A stretch of 9,880 bases of DNA from Gammaproteobacteria bacterium (lineage in GTDB: Bacteria; Pseudomonadota; Gammaproteobacteria; Enterobacterales; Kangiellaceae): positions 617 to 10,496 of the forward strand of contig NVTT01000043.1 in NCBI GenBank assembly GCA_002401655.1. Direction: 5' to 3'. The position numbers and the translations under genes are program-made. Below the pieces are notes generated by a model. It saw only the letters and a program-made list of their open reading frames with translations. It did no database searches and was not told where the DNA came from. Numbering within the stretch: position 1 is the stretch's first letter; every line of letters begins with the position of its first letter. This document shows positions 1-7,276 of the stretch, one piece after another.

Positions 1-55
1 ATTCTAAAGCAATAATTAATAATTCAACTGCAATAATAATCAAAATCAAAATCAT
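1..55 (-). CDS. 5' end of a leftward membrane-protein ORF, cut by window edge
   Basis: An ATG at 55-53 opens a reading frame that stays open to the left edge, giving 18 residues that begin MILILIIIAVELLIIALE. The piece is almost entirely Ile/Leu/Val/Ala, as expected for a first membrane segment or an uncleaved signal anchor. A weak purine-rich stretch (GAGAAAG) lies just upstream. It points the same way as the small secreted-protein gene at 277-645, with about 220 bases between them. The family cannot be recognised from so little sequence, and a chance ORF in AT-rich DNA is possible. Confidence 0.35.
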   Translation of the reverse strand, partial: MILILIIIAVELLIIALE

Positions 56-276
56 TGTCTTTCTCTCATTTATAATTTCATGGAATCTGTTTGTTCTTTA
101 TTTGAAGTTGAATGAGTCATTTCACCTGTTTATAAATGCAGGTATCTATTAAGAGGACGCGTCCAAGGTTAGCTACCCCCTTAAAAAACACTTCAATCGA
201 CTTGATAGCTTCAATATTCGAACAGTTTGGTTGTTGTTGACGGCCACCATAGAAATTCAGGTGGTGAGTAATTAAC

Positions 277-645
277 TCATATGAGAGAAAGTGAAAGAGT
301 CGAATTTTTTAGAAAGGGTTGGTAATACTGGATGAATGGCTTAAGCGAGGCTCTATACGCCAAATAATTGAGTCGCTGAATATAAAAAGAGGTACTGAGT
401 TGTTCATGGTAGATCTGCAGGGATTCTGATATACGAATGGGTTGTATTGCAAAGTAAGGCTGATGAATGACCTCTGGAGTTGCCTGTTGTTCCGCAATAA
501 CGAAAGTACAAGATTCAGCTTTCTGAACTCGAACGACTTGAACAGTAACTTGTGGAACTATCGCATCAATAGGCTCGTTAAAATGCACATTCAAAAAGAA
601 TACGCCTATAAAAAGAATGAATAACAGCTGTTGTGTGCGTTTCAT
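277..645 (-). CDS. Small predicted secreted protein, unknown function
   Basis: This encodes 122 residues. The N-terminus is signal-peptide-like: MKR charged start, a hydrophobic core at about residues 7-19 (LLFILFIGVFFLN), and a possible cleavage near residues 27-29 (PIDA/IVPQ). The rest is polar and aromatic, with many Tyr, Gln, Ile and Leu, one Cys (CTF, near residue 46) and no catalytic motif that I recognise. It would be exported or periplasmic. There is no strong ribosome binding site before the ATG. The ORFs on the opposite strand here look less protein-like. Its role is unknown; the next leftward ORF at the window edge begins like a membrane protein, so the two might be linked, but the gap is large. 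I am moderately sure it is a real gene because of the signal peptide and its length. Confidence 0.5.
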   Translation of the reverse strand: MKRTQQLLFILFIGVFFLNVHFNEPIDAIVPQVTVQVVRVQKAESCTFVIAEQQATPEVIHQPYFAIQPIRISESLQIYHEQLSTSFYIQRLNYLAYRASLKPFIQYYQPFLKNSTLSLSLI

Positions 646-862
646 TTATTTGGCTTTTATTGTGTTTCTGAGCTAGTTAGAATGAACTTCATATATGATG
701 GTAAAACTAAATAATTCAAGAGGTGTATTACAAAGGACAAGAAGGATGTAATCCTAACTGTGTAAATACCTTTTAAATATGAGGAGTTCTATACTCGTTC
801 AAAACGCTATTTACAACTGCCATCTTATGGCTATCAAGAGCTCGCAAACTGACGGTGTCGAA

Positions 863-933
863 CACAATACCACAATACCACAATACCAGAACCACAATAC
901 CAGACACCCAACACACAATACCAGACACCCAAC
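863..933. repeat. Left repeat array of the RAYT element (CACAATAC and AGACACCCA units)
   Basis: The 8-base unit CACAATAC occurs in tandem three times at 863-886, then again at 893-900 and 914-921. The last two are part of a 21-base tandem duplication (892-912 and 913-933, differing at one base), each unit carrying the core AGACACCCA (902-910 and 923-931). The same core appears in reverse orientation at the other end of the transposase, at 2225-2301. The units furthest from the gene have lost the core and keep only the AATACC part. The layout fits REP-like sequences flanking a RAYT gene. Confidence 0.75.
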
Positions 934-1040
934 ATATAGCCAAACGCTCACAAAATCAATCAACTATTACTGACAAACTAAATAGAGCGAGCCGATTGAA
1001 ATATTTAGTATTTTCATCCAAACTCAAGATCCTCTCATTC

Positions 1041-1045
1041 AAGGA
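1041..1045 (+). promoter_or_regulatory. Ribosome binding site of the transposase
   Basis: AAGGA lies 8 bases before the ATG at 1054. This supports that start, as does the N-terminus MTIARKNIVD, which is typical for this protein family. Confidence 0.6.
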
Positions 1046-1053
1046 CGAATGCT

Positions 1054-2058
1054 ATGACGATTGCCAGAAAAAACATTGTCGACAATCAAACTCCTGGTTT
1101 TTATCATTGTACTAATCGCTGCGTCAGAAGAACCTTCCTTTGCGGGTTTGATAAATTTACCAATAAAGATTACTCCCACCGAAAAGACTGGCTCGAAAAA
1201 AGAATGATTGAGCTATGTCATGTTTTTGCAGTGGAGTTATTTGCATTCGCCGTTATGGATAATCACTATCACATAGTTCTCTACTTGGAACCGCTCGCAC
1301 CGTTAAAATGGAGCGATGAAGAAATCGCAGAGAAATGGTTGCAGGCTTATCTTGGTCGACTAAACGACACCAAATTTGCCAAACAACGAGAACTGAAAAA
1401 ACAAGCGATTATGGCTGATAAAGATAAACTAGCGCTCTATCGTGAACGGCTCGGTAGTTTGTCTTGGTTTATGAGCCGGTTAAATGAACCGTTAGCCAAA
1501 CAAAGCAACAAAGAAGACATTTGTACTGGACGATTCTGGGAAGGGAGATACTTCGCTCAAGCCTTACTTGATGAAGCATCGGTATTTTCAGTCATGGCTT
1601 ACGTGGATTTAAATCCTATTCGAGCAAAGCTTGCAGAAACACTCGAAGATTCAACCAATACATCGATAAAGAAAAGACTTAACTCAATCAACGAAGTAGA
1701 CCCCATTGAAGTTCAAGCCACTCTCGATTCATCCATTACATCTTTTTCAAACAAGGTAAAACGTAAACGGTTACCGATGACCGTAAAATGCTACATCGAA
1801 TTAGTTGAATGGAGCGGTAAAGCAATCCACTATCCTAATAAACATACCATGCCCAATCATATTCAATCGTCCCTGCAACAACTTAACTTACAACAAAACC
1901 ATTGGCTGAAACAAATAGAACATTATGGAAAAAACTATTGTCATTTTGTGGGGCCGATTGAGCTTATAAAAGAAAAAGCTAAACAGCTTAATTTAAAATG
2001 GATGAAGGGAAATAAAGCCGCAAGATTGTTGTTTGATAAACACAAAGCGAGTTCTTAA
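1054..2058 (+). CDS. REP-associated tyrosine (Y1 HUH) transposase, RAYT-like
   Basis: This is a 334-residue protein of the IS200-like Y1 transposase superfamily, in the long form common in gammaproteobacteria. These enzymes cut and join single-stranded DNA at short hairpin sequences using an HUH metal site and a tyrosine. The N-terminus MTIARKNIVD and the FYHCTNRCVRR strand are characteristic. The HUH pair is His71-Tyr-His73 in MDNHYHIVLYLEP. A charged insert covers about residues 84-130. The GRFWEGRYFAQALL motif (159-172) precedes the helix AYVDLNPIRA (182-191), whose Tyr183 is the likely nucleophile by family comparison. The tail (about 235-334) is basic and Lys/Gln-rich. The gene is intact. 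Repeat arrays with a shared inverted core flank it on both sides, as expected for a RAYT with its REP sequences rather than a classical IS with terminal inverted repeats. Such proteins are often domesticated single-copy genes, so ongoing mobility is not implied. Confidence 0.88.
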   Translation: MTIARKNIVDNQTPGFYHCTNRCVRRTFLCGFDKFTNKDYSHRKDWLEKRMIELCHVFAVELFAFAVMDNHYHIVLYLEPLAPLKWSDEEIAEKWLQAYLGRLNDTKFAKQRELKKQAIMADKDKLALYRERLGSLSWFMSRLNEPLAKQSNKEDICTGRFWEGRYFAQALLDEASVFSVMAYVDLNPIRAKLAETLEDSTNTSIKKRLNSINEVDPIEVQATLDSSITSFSNKVKRKRLPMTVKCYIELVEWSGKAIHYPNKHTMPNHIQSSLQQLNLQQNHWLKQIEHYGKNYCHFVGPIELIKEKAKQLNLKWMKGNKAARLLFDKHKASS

Positions 2059-2092
2059 AAACAACCCAATAGAAACATATCCCCAACCATTA

Positions 2093-2127
2093 ATTCTCTT
2101 TCGAGAATGTTTTTGTTACTTTTTTTC
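2093..2127 (+). terminator. Probable rho-independent terminator of the transposase gene
   Basis: A perfect 6-base stem, ATTCTC / GAGAAT with loop TTTC (2093-2108), lies 34 bases after the transposase stop. It is followed by a T-rich tract with runs of five and seven T. The stem is short and contains only two G-C pairs, so efficiency is uncertain. Confidence 0.5.
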
Positions 2128-2224
2128 GTGAAAAATTATCCAATCACATGATATACAAATAGAAAACATTCTTAACCTCTGTTAATTAATTCTTTTTATT
2201 CAAACGAACTTAAATTGGAGGTTT

Positions 2225-2301
2225 TTTCTAATTCGATTTCTGGGTGTCTATTATCTTTCTAATTCGATTTCTGGGTGTCTATTATCTTTCATTCTATTAT
2301 C
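2225..2301. repeat. Right repeat array: exact 31-base tandem duplication plus a shortened third copy
   Basis: Positions 2225-2255 and 2256-2286 are identical 31-base units, each containing TGGGTGTCT followed by ATTATC. A 15-base remnant (2287-2301) keeps both unit ends (TTTC and CTATTATC) but lacks the middle with the core. TGGGTGTCT is the reverse complement of the core AGACACCCA in the array at 863-933, so the two arrays face opposite ways around the transposase. As on the left, the core-less copy is on the outer side. Confidence 0.8.
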
Positions 2302-2352
2302 TTTTTGCAACTTTGGATGAAGTCGCAGCTATCGCGTGACCTATCCTATTTG

Positions 2353-2862
2353 CTATACCGCAAACAAAACATCCTCAAATCGAGCATCCGCAATCAGGAT
2401 CCCGTCCTCATCTGCGTAAAGGAAATCACCTGATTTCATCTCAACATCTCCGAATTTGAGCGTAACATCTTGTTGACCTTCGGCTCGTTTTTCGCTGCGA
2501 CAAGGATACGCCCCAAGTGCCCAAATCGCGATAGGCATATCCGCTAGAGTTTTAATATCTCGGATGTAACCGTGAACTACCATTCCCGACCATCCATGAT
2601 TGATTGCATGTAACGCTAAGTTGTCACCAACAACCGCACAGAACGCTCCCGAGACATCTACTACAACCACTCGTCCTTCTCCCGGTGTTTGAAGTAACGC
2701 TTTTAGTGTTCGATTATCTTCTTCAAGCTGAAGCGTCACTATCTCGCCCGAACAGCTAGGCTTTCCACCGTAACTTACGAAAGTAGGTCTTAGCACGCGC
2801 ACTTCATGTGCGTGGAGATCGCAGACTTCAGCGGTACCATGGTGCTCTAATTTATTGGACAT
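2353..2862 (-). CDS. RraA-family protein, possible HMG/CHA-type aldolase
   Basis: A 169-residue RraA-fold protein, close to the usual 160-170. Family landmarks are visible: TAEVCD near the start (10-15), SYGGKPSCSGEIVTL (30-44), EDN (48-50), the VVVVDVSGAF strand (66-74), and GDNLALHAINHGWSGMVV followed by GYIRD. The spacing Asp80-X20-Arg101-Asp102 matches the metal and substrate motif of catalytic class II pyruvate aldolases of this fold (4-hydroxy-4-methyl-2-oxoglutarate / 4-carboxy-4-hydroxy-2-oxoadipate aldolase, often with oxaloacetate decarboxylase side activity). E. coli RraA, the RNase E inhibitor, lacks the final Asp, so an enzyme is more likely here than an RNase E regulator. The substrate is unknown. 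I start it at ATG 2862; a GTG lies immediately upstream (2865), with a weak AGG before it. It is last in a leftward set, 61 bases after alr. The gene is more G+C-rich than its neighbours. Confidence 0.85.
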   Translation of the reverse strand: MSNKLEHHGTAEVCDLHAHEVRVLRPTFVSYGGKPSCSGEIVTLQLEEDNRTLKALLQTPGEGRVVVVDVSGAFCAVVGDNLALHAINHGWSGMVVHGYIRDIKTLADMPIAIWALGAYPCRSEKRAEGQQDVTLKFGDVEMKSGDFLYADEDGILIADARFEDVLFAV

Positions 2863-2923
2863 CACATATCGCCTATTTATTTCACTTGATGCCCTAAAAT
2901 TTCTAGTTGAATAGAAAAACTCA

Positions 2924-4039
2924 TCATATATAAACCCTAGGAACTCGTTGGCTAATGCCTGTTAATAAATCGTAACTAATGGTTTCTGCACATTCGGCCA
3001 CCTCACTTGCATCAATATTTCTTCCCCAGAGTTCTGCTCTATCGCCAATTTTAACATTGCTTAATTCTGTTACATCTATAGAAATAAGATCCATCGATAC
3101 TCGACCAACCAATTTGACTCGATGACCATTAATCAATACTGGCGTGCCATTTTTAGCATGTCGCGGATATCCATCAGCATAGCCAACAGAAAGTGTTGCA
3201 ATTTTTGAGGGCCTCTCAGCTGTCCATTTTTTTCCGTAACCTACACTTTCTCCAATAGCTATTTCTCTAATACCAATAACCGTAGAATAGAAACTCATGG
3301 CAGGCGTTAATTTTTGTTTACTAGAATGGTTTTCATCAAATAAATTCATCCCATAAAGCATAATGCCGGGCCGGTTCCATTGCTTGTGAGAATTTTCTAA
3401 CCTTACAATGGCCGAAGAGTTAGCGAGACTGTATTCTAGTTTGGTTCCCTCTTCTACTTCTATATTCTTAGCTTGGGAATAAAATTCTTCCATTTGCAGA
3501 TCTGACTCATCATTCTTCATTTCATCGGAACATGAAAAATGAGTGTAAATAACACGCGTTTCATTAATCCATGGACATCCTTCTATACTTTTTAGAGATT
3601 GACTAAGTAAATCAAAAGACATCCCTAAACGATGCAAACCGGAATCAAGCTTAAACCAGAGAGTCACGGGATTTGAAATACTAGTTGTTCGAACTAACTC
3701 CACTTGATGCTCGGAATAAACACATAACCAAAAATTATTTCGCCCCGCTAATCTGAGTTCATCTTCTGTTTGAGCACCTTGTAAAATCAAAATAGGTTTA
3801 GCGATACCCGCCTCTCTGAGCTCAATTGCTTCTGACATAATCGCTACAGCAAAAGCGGGCACATCGTCTTCTAAACTTTTTGCTACTTCCACTAAACCAT
3901 GACCGTACGCATTAGCTTTTATCACCGCGATGCTTTTAGCATTAGGTGCACAGGAACAAGCAAATTGATAATTTGACTTGATTGCATTTAAATCAATTTC
4001 AGTATAAGTATTTCGTTTAATTATTAGTTCTTGTATCAT
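2924..4039 (-). CDS. alr: Alanine racemase (PLP-dependent)
   Basis: This interconverts L- and D-alanine in the cytoplasm, either to supply D-Ala for peptidoglycan or to allow D-Ala catabolism. The 371 residues match the usual length. Fold III PLP barrel features in order: IAVIKANAYGHG with PLP lysine Lys41, KLDSGLHRLGM (Lys130 is the position often carbamylated), THFSCSD (166-172), NRPGIMLYG with phosphate-side Arg223, the C-terminal catalytic tyrosine in VGYG (Tyr268), LSVGYADGYPR, and GRVSMDLISIDVT (312-323). The end, GISQRVPRVY, is typical. The longest reading frame begins at TTG 4045, but ATG 4039 has AAGAA six bases before it and is preferred. It lies 47 bases after the serine hydrolase and before the RraA-like gene, so it is probably in one transcript with the carrier. 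Its place beside a hydrolase and a carrier suggests a catabolic or salvage role; a housekeeping role is equally possible if the genome has no other copy. Confidence 0.94.
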   Translation of the reverse strand: MIQELIIKRNTYTEIDLNAIKSNYQFACSCAPNAKSIAVIKANAYGHGLVEVAKSLEDDVPAFAVAIMSEAIELREAGIAKPILILQGAQTEDELRLAGRNNFWLCVYSEHQVELVRTTSISNPVTLWFKLDSGLHRLGMSFDLLSQSLKSIEGCPWINETRVIYTHFSCSDEMKNDESDLQMEEFYSQAKNIEVEEGTKLEYSLANSSAIVRLENSHKQWNRPGIMLYGMNLFDENHSSKQKLTPAMSFYSTVIGIREIAIGESVGYGKKWTAERPSKIATLSVGYADGYPRHAKNGTPVLINGHRVKLVGRVSMDLISIDVTELSNVKIGDRAELWGRNIDASEVAECAETISYDLLTGISQRVPRVYI

Positions 4040-4086
4040 AATCAATTCTTAGTCGTATATTTCGTAATTTTCATTTCGATCTGTTT

Positions 4087-5679
4087 TTAATTTTTAGTAA
4101 AATAGAGATCTTGAAAATCAAAGCTAAAATCTGCATCTGATGAAATAGCTTTCATTTTCATTTCGGTTTTACCTGATTTATTTTTAGAAAAAATGATCCA
4201 AGCATCGGCTTCAAAACTTCTATCATGCCATTTAACCCACCATTTATTTTTGTTATGATAAAAAACATCTCCTGTCATACGCGGAGACATTTTCGAATTA
4301 AACACAGTTTTCTGTCCATCATCTTTTAGAGATATTTCACCAAACCACGGATCATTATAGTCACCCAATAAATTATTTTGATTAGAAGGGATTATTCTTT
4401 CTAAAATATTCGATTGAGCGCTTTTGTTATTGCTTTTTTCCTTTCGGCGTTTATTCGCTTCAACATAATAGTTAACCCAATCTTTAGTCAGTTTATGACT
4501 TCGGTCTGAGAACTGATTTAATTCAATATTCATTAATCCTCTTGCTAATGAGTTTCTAGCGGATGAAGATTGCTGATTGGTTAAAATGACGATCCCTAGT
4601 TTACGCTCTGGCAACATAATAATTTGAGACATAAAACCGCCCAGAGTGCCCGTATGTGAAACACGATGTTCTCTATGATAGTTACTCACTCGCCAACCTA
4701 AAGCATAAGAGCGGTAACTGGCTTTATCAAATACCTTCATGCTATAAGAGATTGGCAGAGTAGTGACCGGTTTCCATAACGCTTTTATTTGCTTTTCACT
4801 AATGAGCACATTGCCTGTTGCCATTACTCCTAAATTTAATTGCATTCCAACCCATTTAAGTAGATCTTTCGCGCTACACTTAATCCCGCCAGCTGCGGCC
4901 ATTAAATTAATTTTATCATTGATTTTATTTACTTCGAGTAAAACTAGTGAACCAGAAATCATAACGTGTGGAGCCGCCAAATTTTTATTCTTGTTTGTAT
5001 CTACACCTCCTGCAAAACATTGGCTCATACCGAGTTTTTTAAATATTCTTGTTTCGACGAACCTTTCCCATGACTCTCCTGATATTTTCGCTACTAGCTC
5101 ACCAGCCACGATATACAATAAATTATCGTAAGCATATTCATCTCTAAAACTTCCAACAGAATCCAAATATCGCAAATTTTTAATTACATCTTTCCGAGTA
5201 AATTGGGTTGGTTCGGGCCACAACATCAAATCACCCGCCCCTACGCCTAAACCACTACGATGCGTTAGTAAATCTCTGATATTAAATTCTTTAGTCACCC
5301 ATGGATCTTTCATTTTAAAGTCAGGTAAATATTGGGTTACTTTATCAGACCATTTTAGTTTGCCTTCATCGACTAATAAAGCTAGCGCAGCCGTGGTAAA
5401 CGCTTTGCTATTTGATGCTATTTTAAACAATGTATCTTGATCAACCTGAGATTTAGTTTGTATGTTGGCTTGTCCATAGCCTTTTAGATGAGTGATTTTG
5501 CCATTTTTAATAATGCCTATCGCAACACCTGGTACATTAAAACTACTCATGGTTTTTGAGACTAATTGATCGATAAGTTGAGACTGTTTAATCTGCTCAC
5601 TTTGACTATTAGCAATTGTTAATAATGAATAACCGAATCCAATTAAGAAGAAAAAAAATACAGAATATTTACTAGTCAT
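4087..5679 (-). CDS. Beta-lactamase-fold serine hydrolase with DUF3471 tail, exported
   Basis: This is a 530-residue PF00144 (class C beta-lactamase/PBP-like) hydrolase. The N-terminus MTSKYSVFFFFLIGFGYSLL is a signal peptide or anchor, ending near residue 24, so it should act in the periplasm. Catalytic motifs are intact: Ser89-X-X-Lys92 (SNSK in KIASNSKAFTT), Tyr184-X-Asn186 (YDN) and His342-Thr-Gly (HTG, replacing KTG). A Lys/Asn/Ser-rich linker (about 400-435) leads to a C-terminal domain like DUF3471 (about 436-528: GDYNDPWFGEISL, WVKWHDRSFEADAW, DFSFDFQDLYF). Family members include esterases, D-aminopeptidases and Bacillus AmiE, an N-acetylmuramyl-L-alanine amidase; the substrate cannot be read from motifs. 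It starts only 15 bases after the carrier's stop, with AAGGA in that gap at good spacing, so the two are almost certainly cotranscribed. Neighbours alr and the NamZ-like fragment favour a D-amino-acid-containing or muropeptide substrate. A true antibiotic-resistance role is unlikely. Confidence 0.88.
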   Translation of the reverse strand: MTSKYSVFFFFLIGFGYSLLTIANSQSEQIKQSQLIDQLVSKTMSSFNVPGVAIGIIKNGKITHLKGYGQANIQTKSQVDQDTLFKIASNSKAFTTAALALLVDEGKLKWSDKVTQYLPDFKMKDPWVTKEFNIRDLLTHRSGLGVGAGDLMLWPEPTQFTRKDVIKNLRYLDSVGSFRDEYAYDNLLYIVAGELVAKISGESWERFVETRIFKKLGMSQCFAGGVDTNKNKNLAAPHVMISGSLVLLEVNKINDKINLMAAAGGIKCSAKDLLKWVGMQLNLGVMATGNVLISEKQIKALWKPVTTLPISYSMKVFDKASYRSYALGWRVSNYHREHRVSHTGTLGGFMSQIIMLPERKLGIVILTNQQSSSARNSLARGLMNIELNQFSDRSHKLTKDWVNYYVEANKRRKEKSNNKSAQSNILERIIPSNQNNLLGDYNDPWFGEISLKDDGQKTVFNSKMSPRMTGDVFYHNKNKWWVKWHDRSFEADAWIIFSKNKSGKTEMKMKAISSDADFSFDFQDLYFTKN

Positions 5680-5694
5680 TTCATAAAATCCTTT

Positions 5695-7194
5695 TTAGAG
5701 AATGATCAATCCCGTGATTAAATAGGCAAAAATGGTTATTACTCCGCCCGTTGCAGCATACGGCAACTGGGTTTTTACATGCTCTAATAAATCACAACCA
5801 GATGCAATTGCCGAAACGGCTGTTGTATCAGATATTGGTGAACAGTGGTCACCGAATACGCCGCCACCTAAAATAGCCGCTAATATAAATGATGCAGGCA
5901 ATCCCATGGTTTCTATAATCGGGATGCCGATAGGAATAAGAATGGCAAAAGTTCCCCATGAAGTACCCGTTGAGAAAGCAATAACGCCACCGACAATAAA
6001 TATCATTGGAGCGACCAAATAAAGAGGTAAAAAATCGCCAACAATCTGAGCTATATAAATTCCGGTACCAAGCTCTTTTAAGCTCGAACCTAACGCTAAA
6101 GATAGCAAAACAATCGCCACTAAAGGCAATAGTTCGGACATTCCCTCAAAAGCAATCTTTACTAATTTAGTGTGTTTAAAGTGACCACTCATTAACATCA
6201 TTGCGTAAGCGACCATGCATGCTAAAGTTGTAGCGTAAAGAACTGATTTTGACCCACTACCGGCCGACATAACACCGTCACCTGTCCAAAACATAAAACC
6301 GACCATTCCGCCAATCATCGTCAACAAGGGTAAAAGCATATAGCGTGCTTTACCATTTTCATTTTCTTCATCTAGATCTTTTGATGACGTATCTGTTTGA
6401 GTTGAAGCCAATTCAGTTCCAGCCACGTCGGTTCCAGCCAAGTCCTTTCCAGCCGAGCCCGTTCCAACCAAACCTGTCTGCGCCAGATTTTCAGCGAGAG
6501 CCTTTTGAGCAATTTCTTCATTATTAAGGCTTGTCGCTAAAGGGCCATAATATTTACCTGTGTAAGCTGTATAAAACACGATGGCTAAAGTAATGATGGC
6601 ATAAAAATTAAAAGGGATTGTTCCCCAAAGGATTTCAGCAGAGCTAGCGCCGAGTTCATAATTACCTAAAAGAGCCAAAACATAAGCTCCCCATGCATTT
6701 AATAGAATAAGGATGCAAACTGGTGCAGAGGTACTATCGATAATATAGGCCAACTTCGCACGACTGATACCAAACTTGTCGAACAGACCTCGGGATAATA
6801 TGCCTGCGGTTAAAACACTTAAATTAGATTCGATAAAAACAGCCACGCCGGTAAAACTAGCCATTAAAGAGACTTGTCGAGCGCTTTTAGCGAGACCTTT
6901 TGAAATCAATTTTTTGACTAACGCCGTTACACCACCAGATACTCTCATAAAAGAAAGCAACGCGCCGACCATTAGACTAAATATCAAAATTCGAGTATTT
7001 CCTGGATCAGAAAACACTTCAACTATTCTTTCTAACGTATTAAGGCCTCCAATAACGGGTCCCAGCGACTCGTGACTAGCAATTAACAGCCATTCTGAGG
7101 TAAAAATGGCCATCATCAGCGCCAAAATCACTTCTTTTTTCCAGATAACAAAAAACACCGCAACTAAAGGTGGGAGAATTTTTAACCATTCCAT
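5695..7194 (-). CDS. NhaC-family Na+/H+ antiporter-like carrier, probable amino acid or small-anion transporter
   Basis: A 499-residue inner-membrane protein with about 10-12 hydrophobic segments. Family signatures are GVAVFIESNLSVLTAG (116-131), STSAPVCILILLNAWGAY (154-171), FSTGTSWGTFAILIPIGIPI (407-426) and GGGVFGDHCSPISDTTAVSA (443-462). NhaC-family members include Na+/H+ and malate/lactate antiporters and, by regulon evidence in other bacteria, carriers for lysine, methionine and tyrosine. With lysA divergent and alr and a hydrolase downstream, amino acid or peptide-fragment transport is a fair inference. The hydrophilic loop at about 222-284 carries five tandem pentapeptides (AGTDL/AGTEL type, residues 241-265) and an acidic run (DEENEN). 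The start at ATG 7194 has AGGA eight bases upstream. It is the first gene of the leftward set; its promoter should lie in the 205-base gap shared with lysA. Confidence 0.88.
   Translation of the reverse strand: MEWLKILPPLVAVFFVIWKKEVILALMMAIFTSEWLLIASHESLGPVIGGLNTLERIVEVFSDPGNTRILIFSLMVGALLSFMRVSGGVTALVKKLISKGLAKSARQVSLMASFTGVAVFIESNLSVLTAGILSRGLFDKFGISRAKLAYIIDSTSAPVCILILLNAWGAYVLALLGNYELGASSAEILWGTIPFNFYAIITLAIVFYTAYTGKYYGPLATSLNNEEIAQKALAENLAQTGLVGTGSAGKDLAGTDVAGTELASTQTDTSSKDLDEENENGKARYMLLPLLTMIGGMVGFMFWTGDGVMSAGSGSKSVLYATTLACMVAYAMMLMSGHFKHTKLVKIAFEGMSELLPLVAIVLLSLALGSSLKELGTGIYIAQIVGDFLPLYLVAPMIFIVGGVIAFSTGTSWGTFAILIPIGIPIIETMGLPASFILAAILGGGVFGDHCSPISDTTAVSAIASGCDLLEHVKTQLPYAATGGVITIFAYLITGLIIL
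6401..6475. repeat. Five 15-base tandem repeats inside the carrier gene
   Basis: Consecutive 15-base units begin at 6401, 6416, 6431, 6446 and 6461, with plus-strand consensus GTTCCAGCCAAGTC plus one variable base. Because 15 is a multiple of three, the carrier's frame stays open and the array encodes pentapeptides of the AGTDL type in a hydrophilic loop. The outer units (6401 and 6461) are the most diverged. Confidence 0.8.
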
Positions 7195-7222
7195 AATTTG
7201 AATCCTATTTATTAGACTATGC

Positions 7223-7240
7223 TAAATAAACGATTATTTA
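7223..7240. promoter_or_regulatory. Palindrome upstream of the NhaC-type carrier, possible operator
   Basis: TAAATAA and TTATTTA form perfect 7-base arms separated by ACGA, starting 29 bases upstream of the carrier's ATG. It lies where an operator or leader hairpin of the carrier operon would be. In such AT-rich DNA it may be chance. Its arm spacing differs from that of the palindrome at the regulator's promoter. Confidence 0.3.
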
Positions 7241-7276
7241 ATTCATCTATTAAGCGCGCTAAGTATTTTTAATTAT

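Larger units (their letters stand above)
646..1053. other. Intergenic stretch with repeat array before the transposase
   Basis: About 400 bases lie between the divergent small secreted gene and the transposase. It must hold the upstream regions of both. The only clear structure is the short-repeat array at 863-933. Short ORFs reading through the array consist largely of its translated repeats (Asn-Thr-Arg-His-Pro) and I do not accept them as genes. I see no convincing promoter. Confidence 0.6.

Noticed and set aside
41..59. Fur-box-like sequence (14 of 19 bases match the consensus)
   Set aside because: It overlaps the first codons of the leftward hydrophobic ORF, where Ile/Leu codons alternate (ATT TTG repeats), and no iron-related gene is visible. 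Codon repetition explains the match.
243..264. Hairpin CCACC / GGTGG after the small secreted gene as terminator
   Set aside because: The stem is only five pairs with an 11-base loop, and no T-tract follows on the leftward strand.
863..933. CRISPR-like array
   Set aside because: Units of 8 and 21 bases are contiguous without unique spacers, and no cas genes are present.
779..1115. Two overlapping short rightward ORFs before the transposase
   Set aside because: They are mostly translated repeat array (Asn-Thr-Arg-His-Pro units), overlap each other, and the second runs into the transposase in another frame.
863..2301. Classical insertion sequence with terminal inverted repeats and target duplication
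   Set aside because: The inverted similarity is a short core within tandem arrays, not a single terminal repeat, and no flanking target duplication was found. HUH Y1 enzymes do not make such ends.
4763..5131. Rightward ORF inside the serine hydrolase gene, and similar antisense ORFs within the carrier and lysA genes
   Set aside because: They lie wholly inside genes with intact catalytic motifs on the other frame, have no recognisable domains and no ribosome binding sites.
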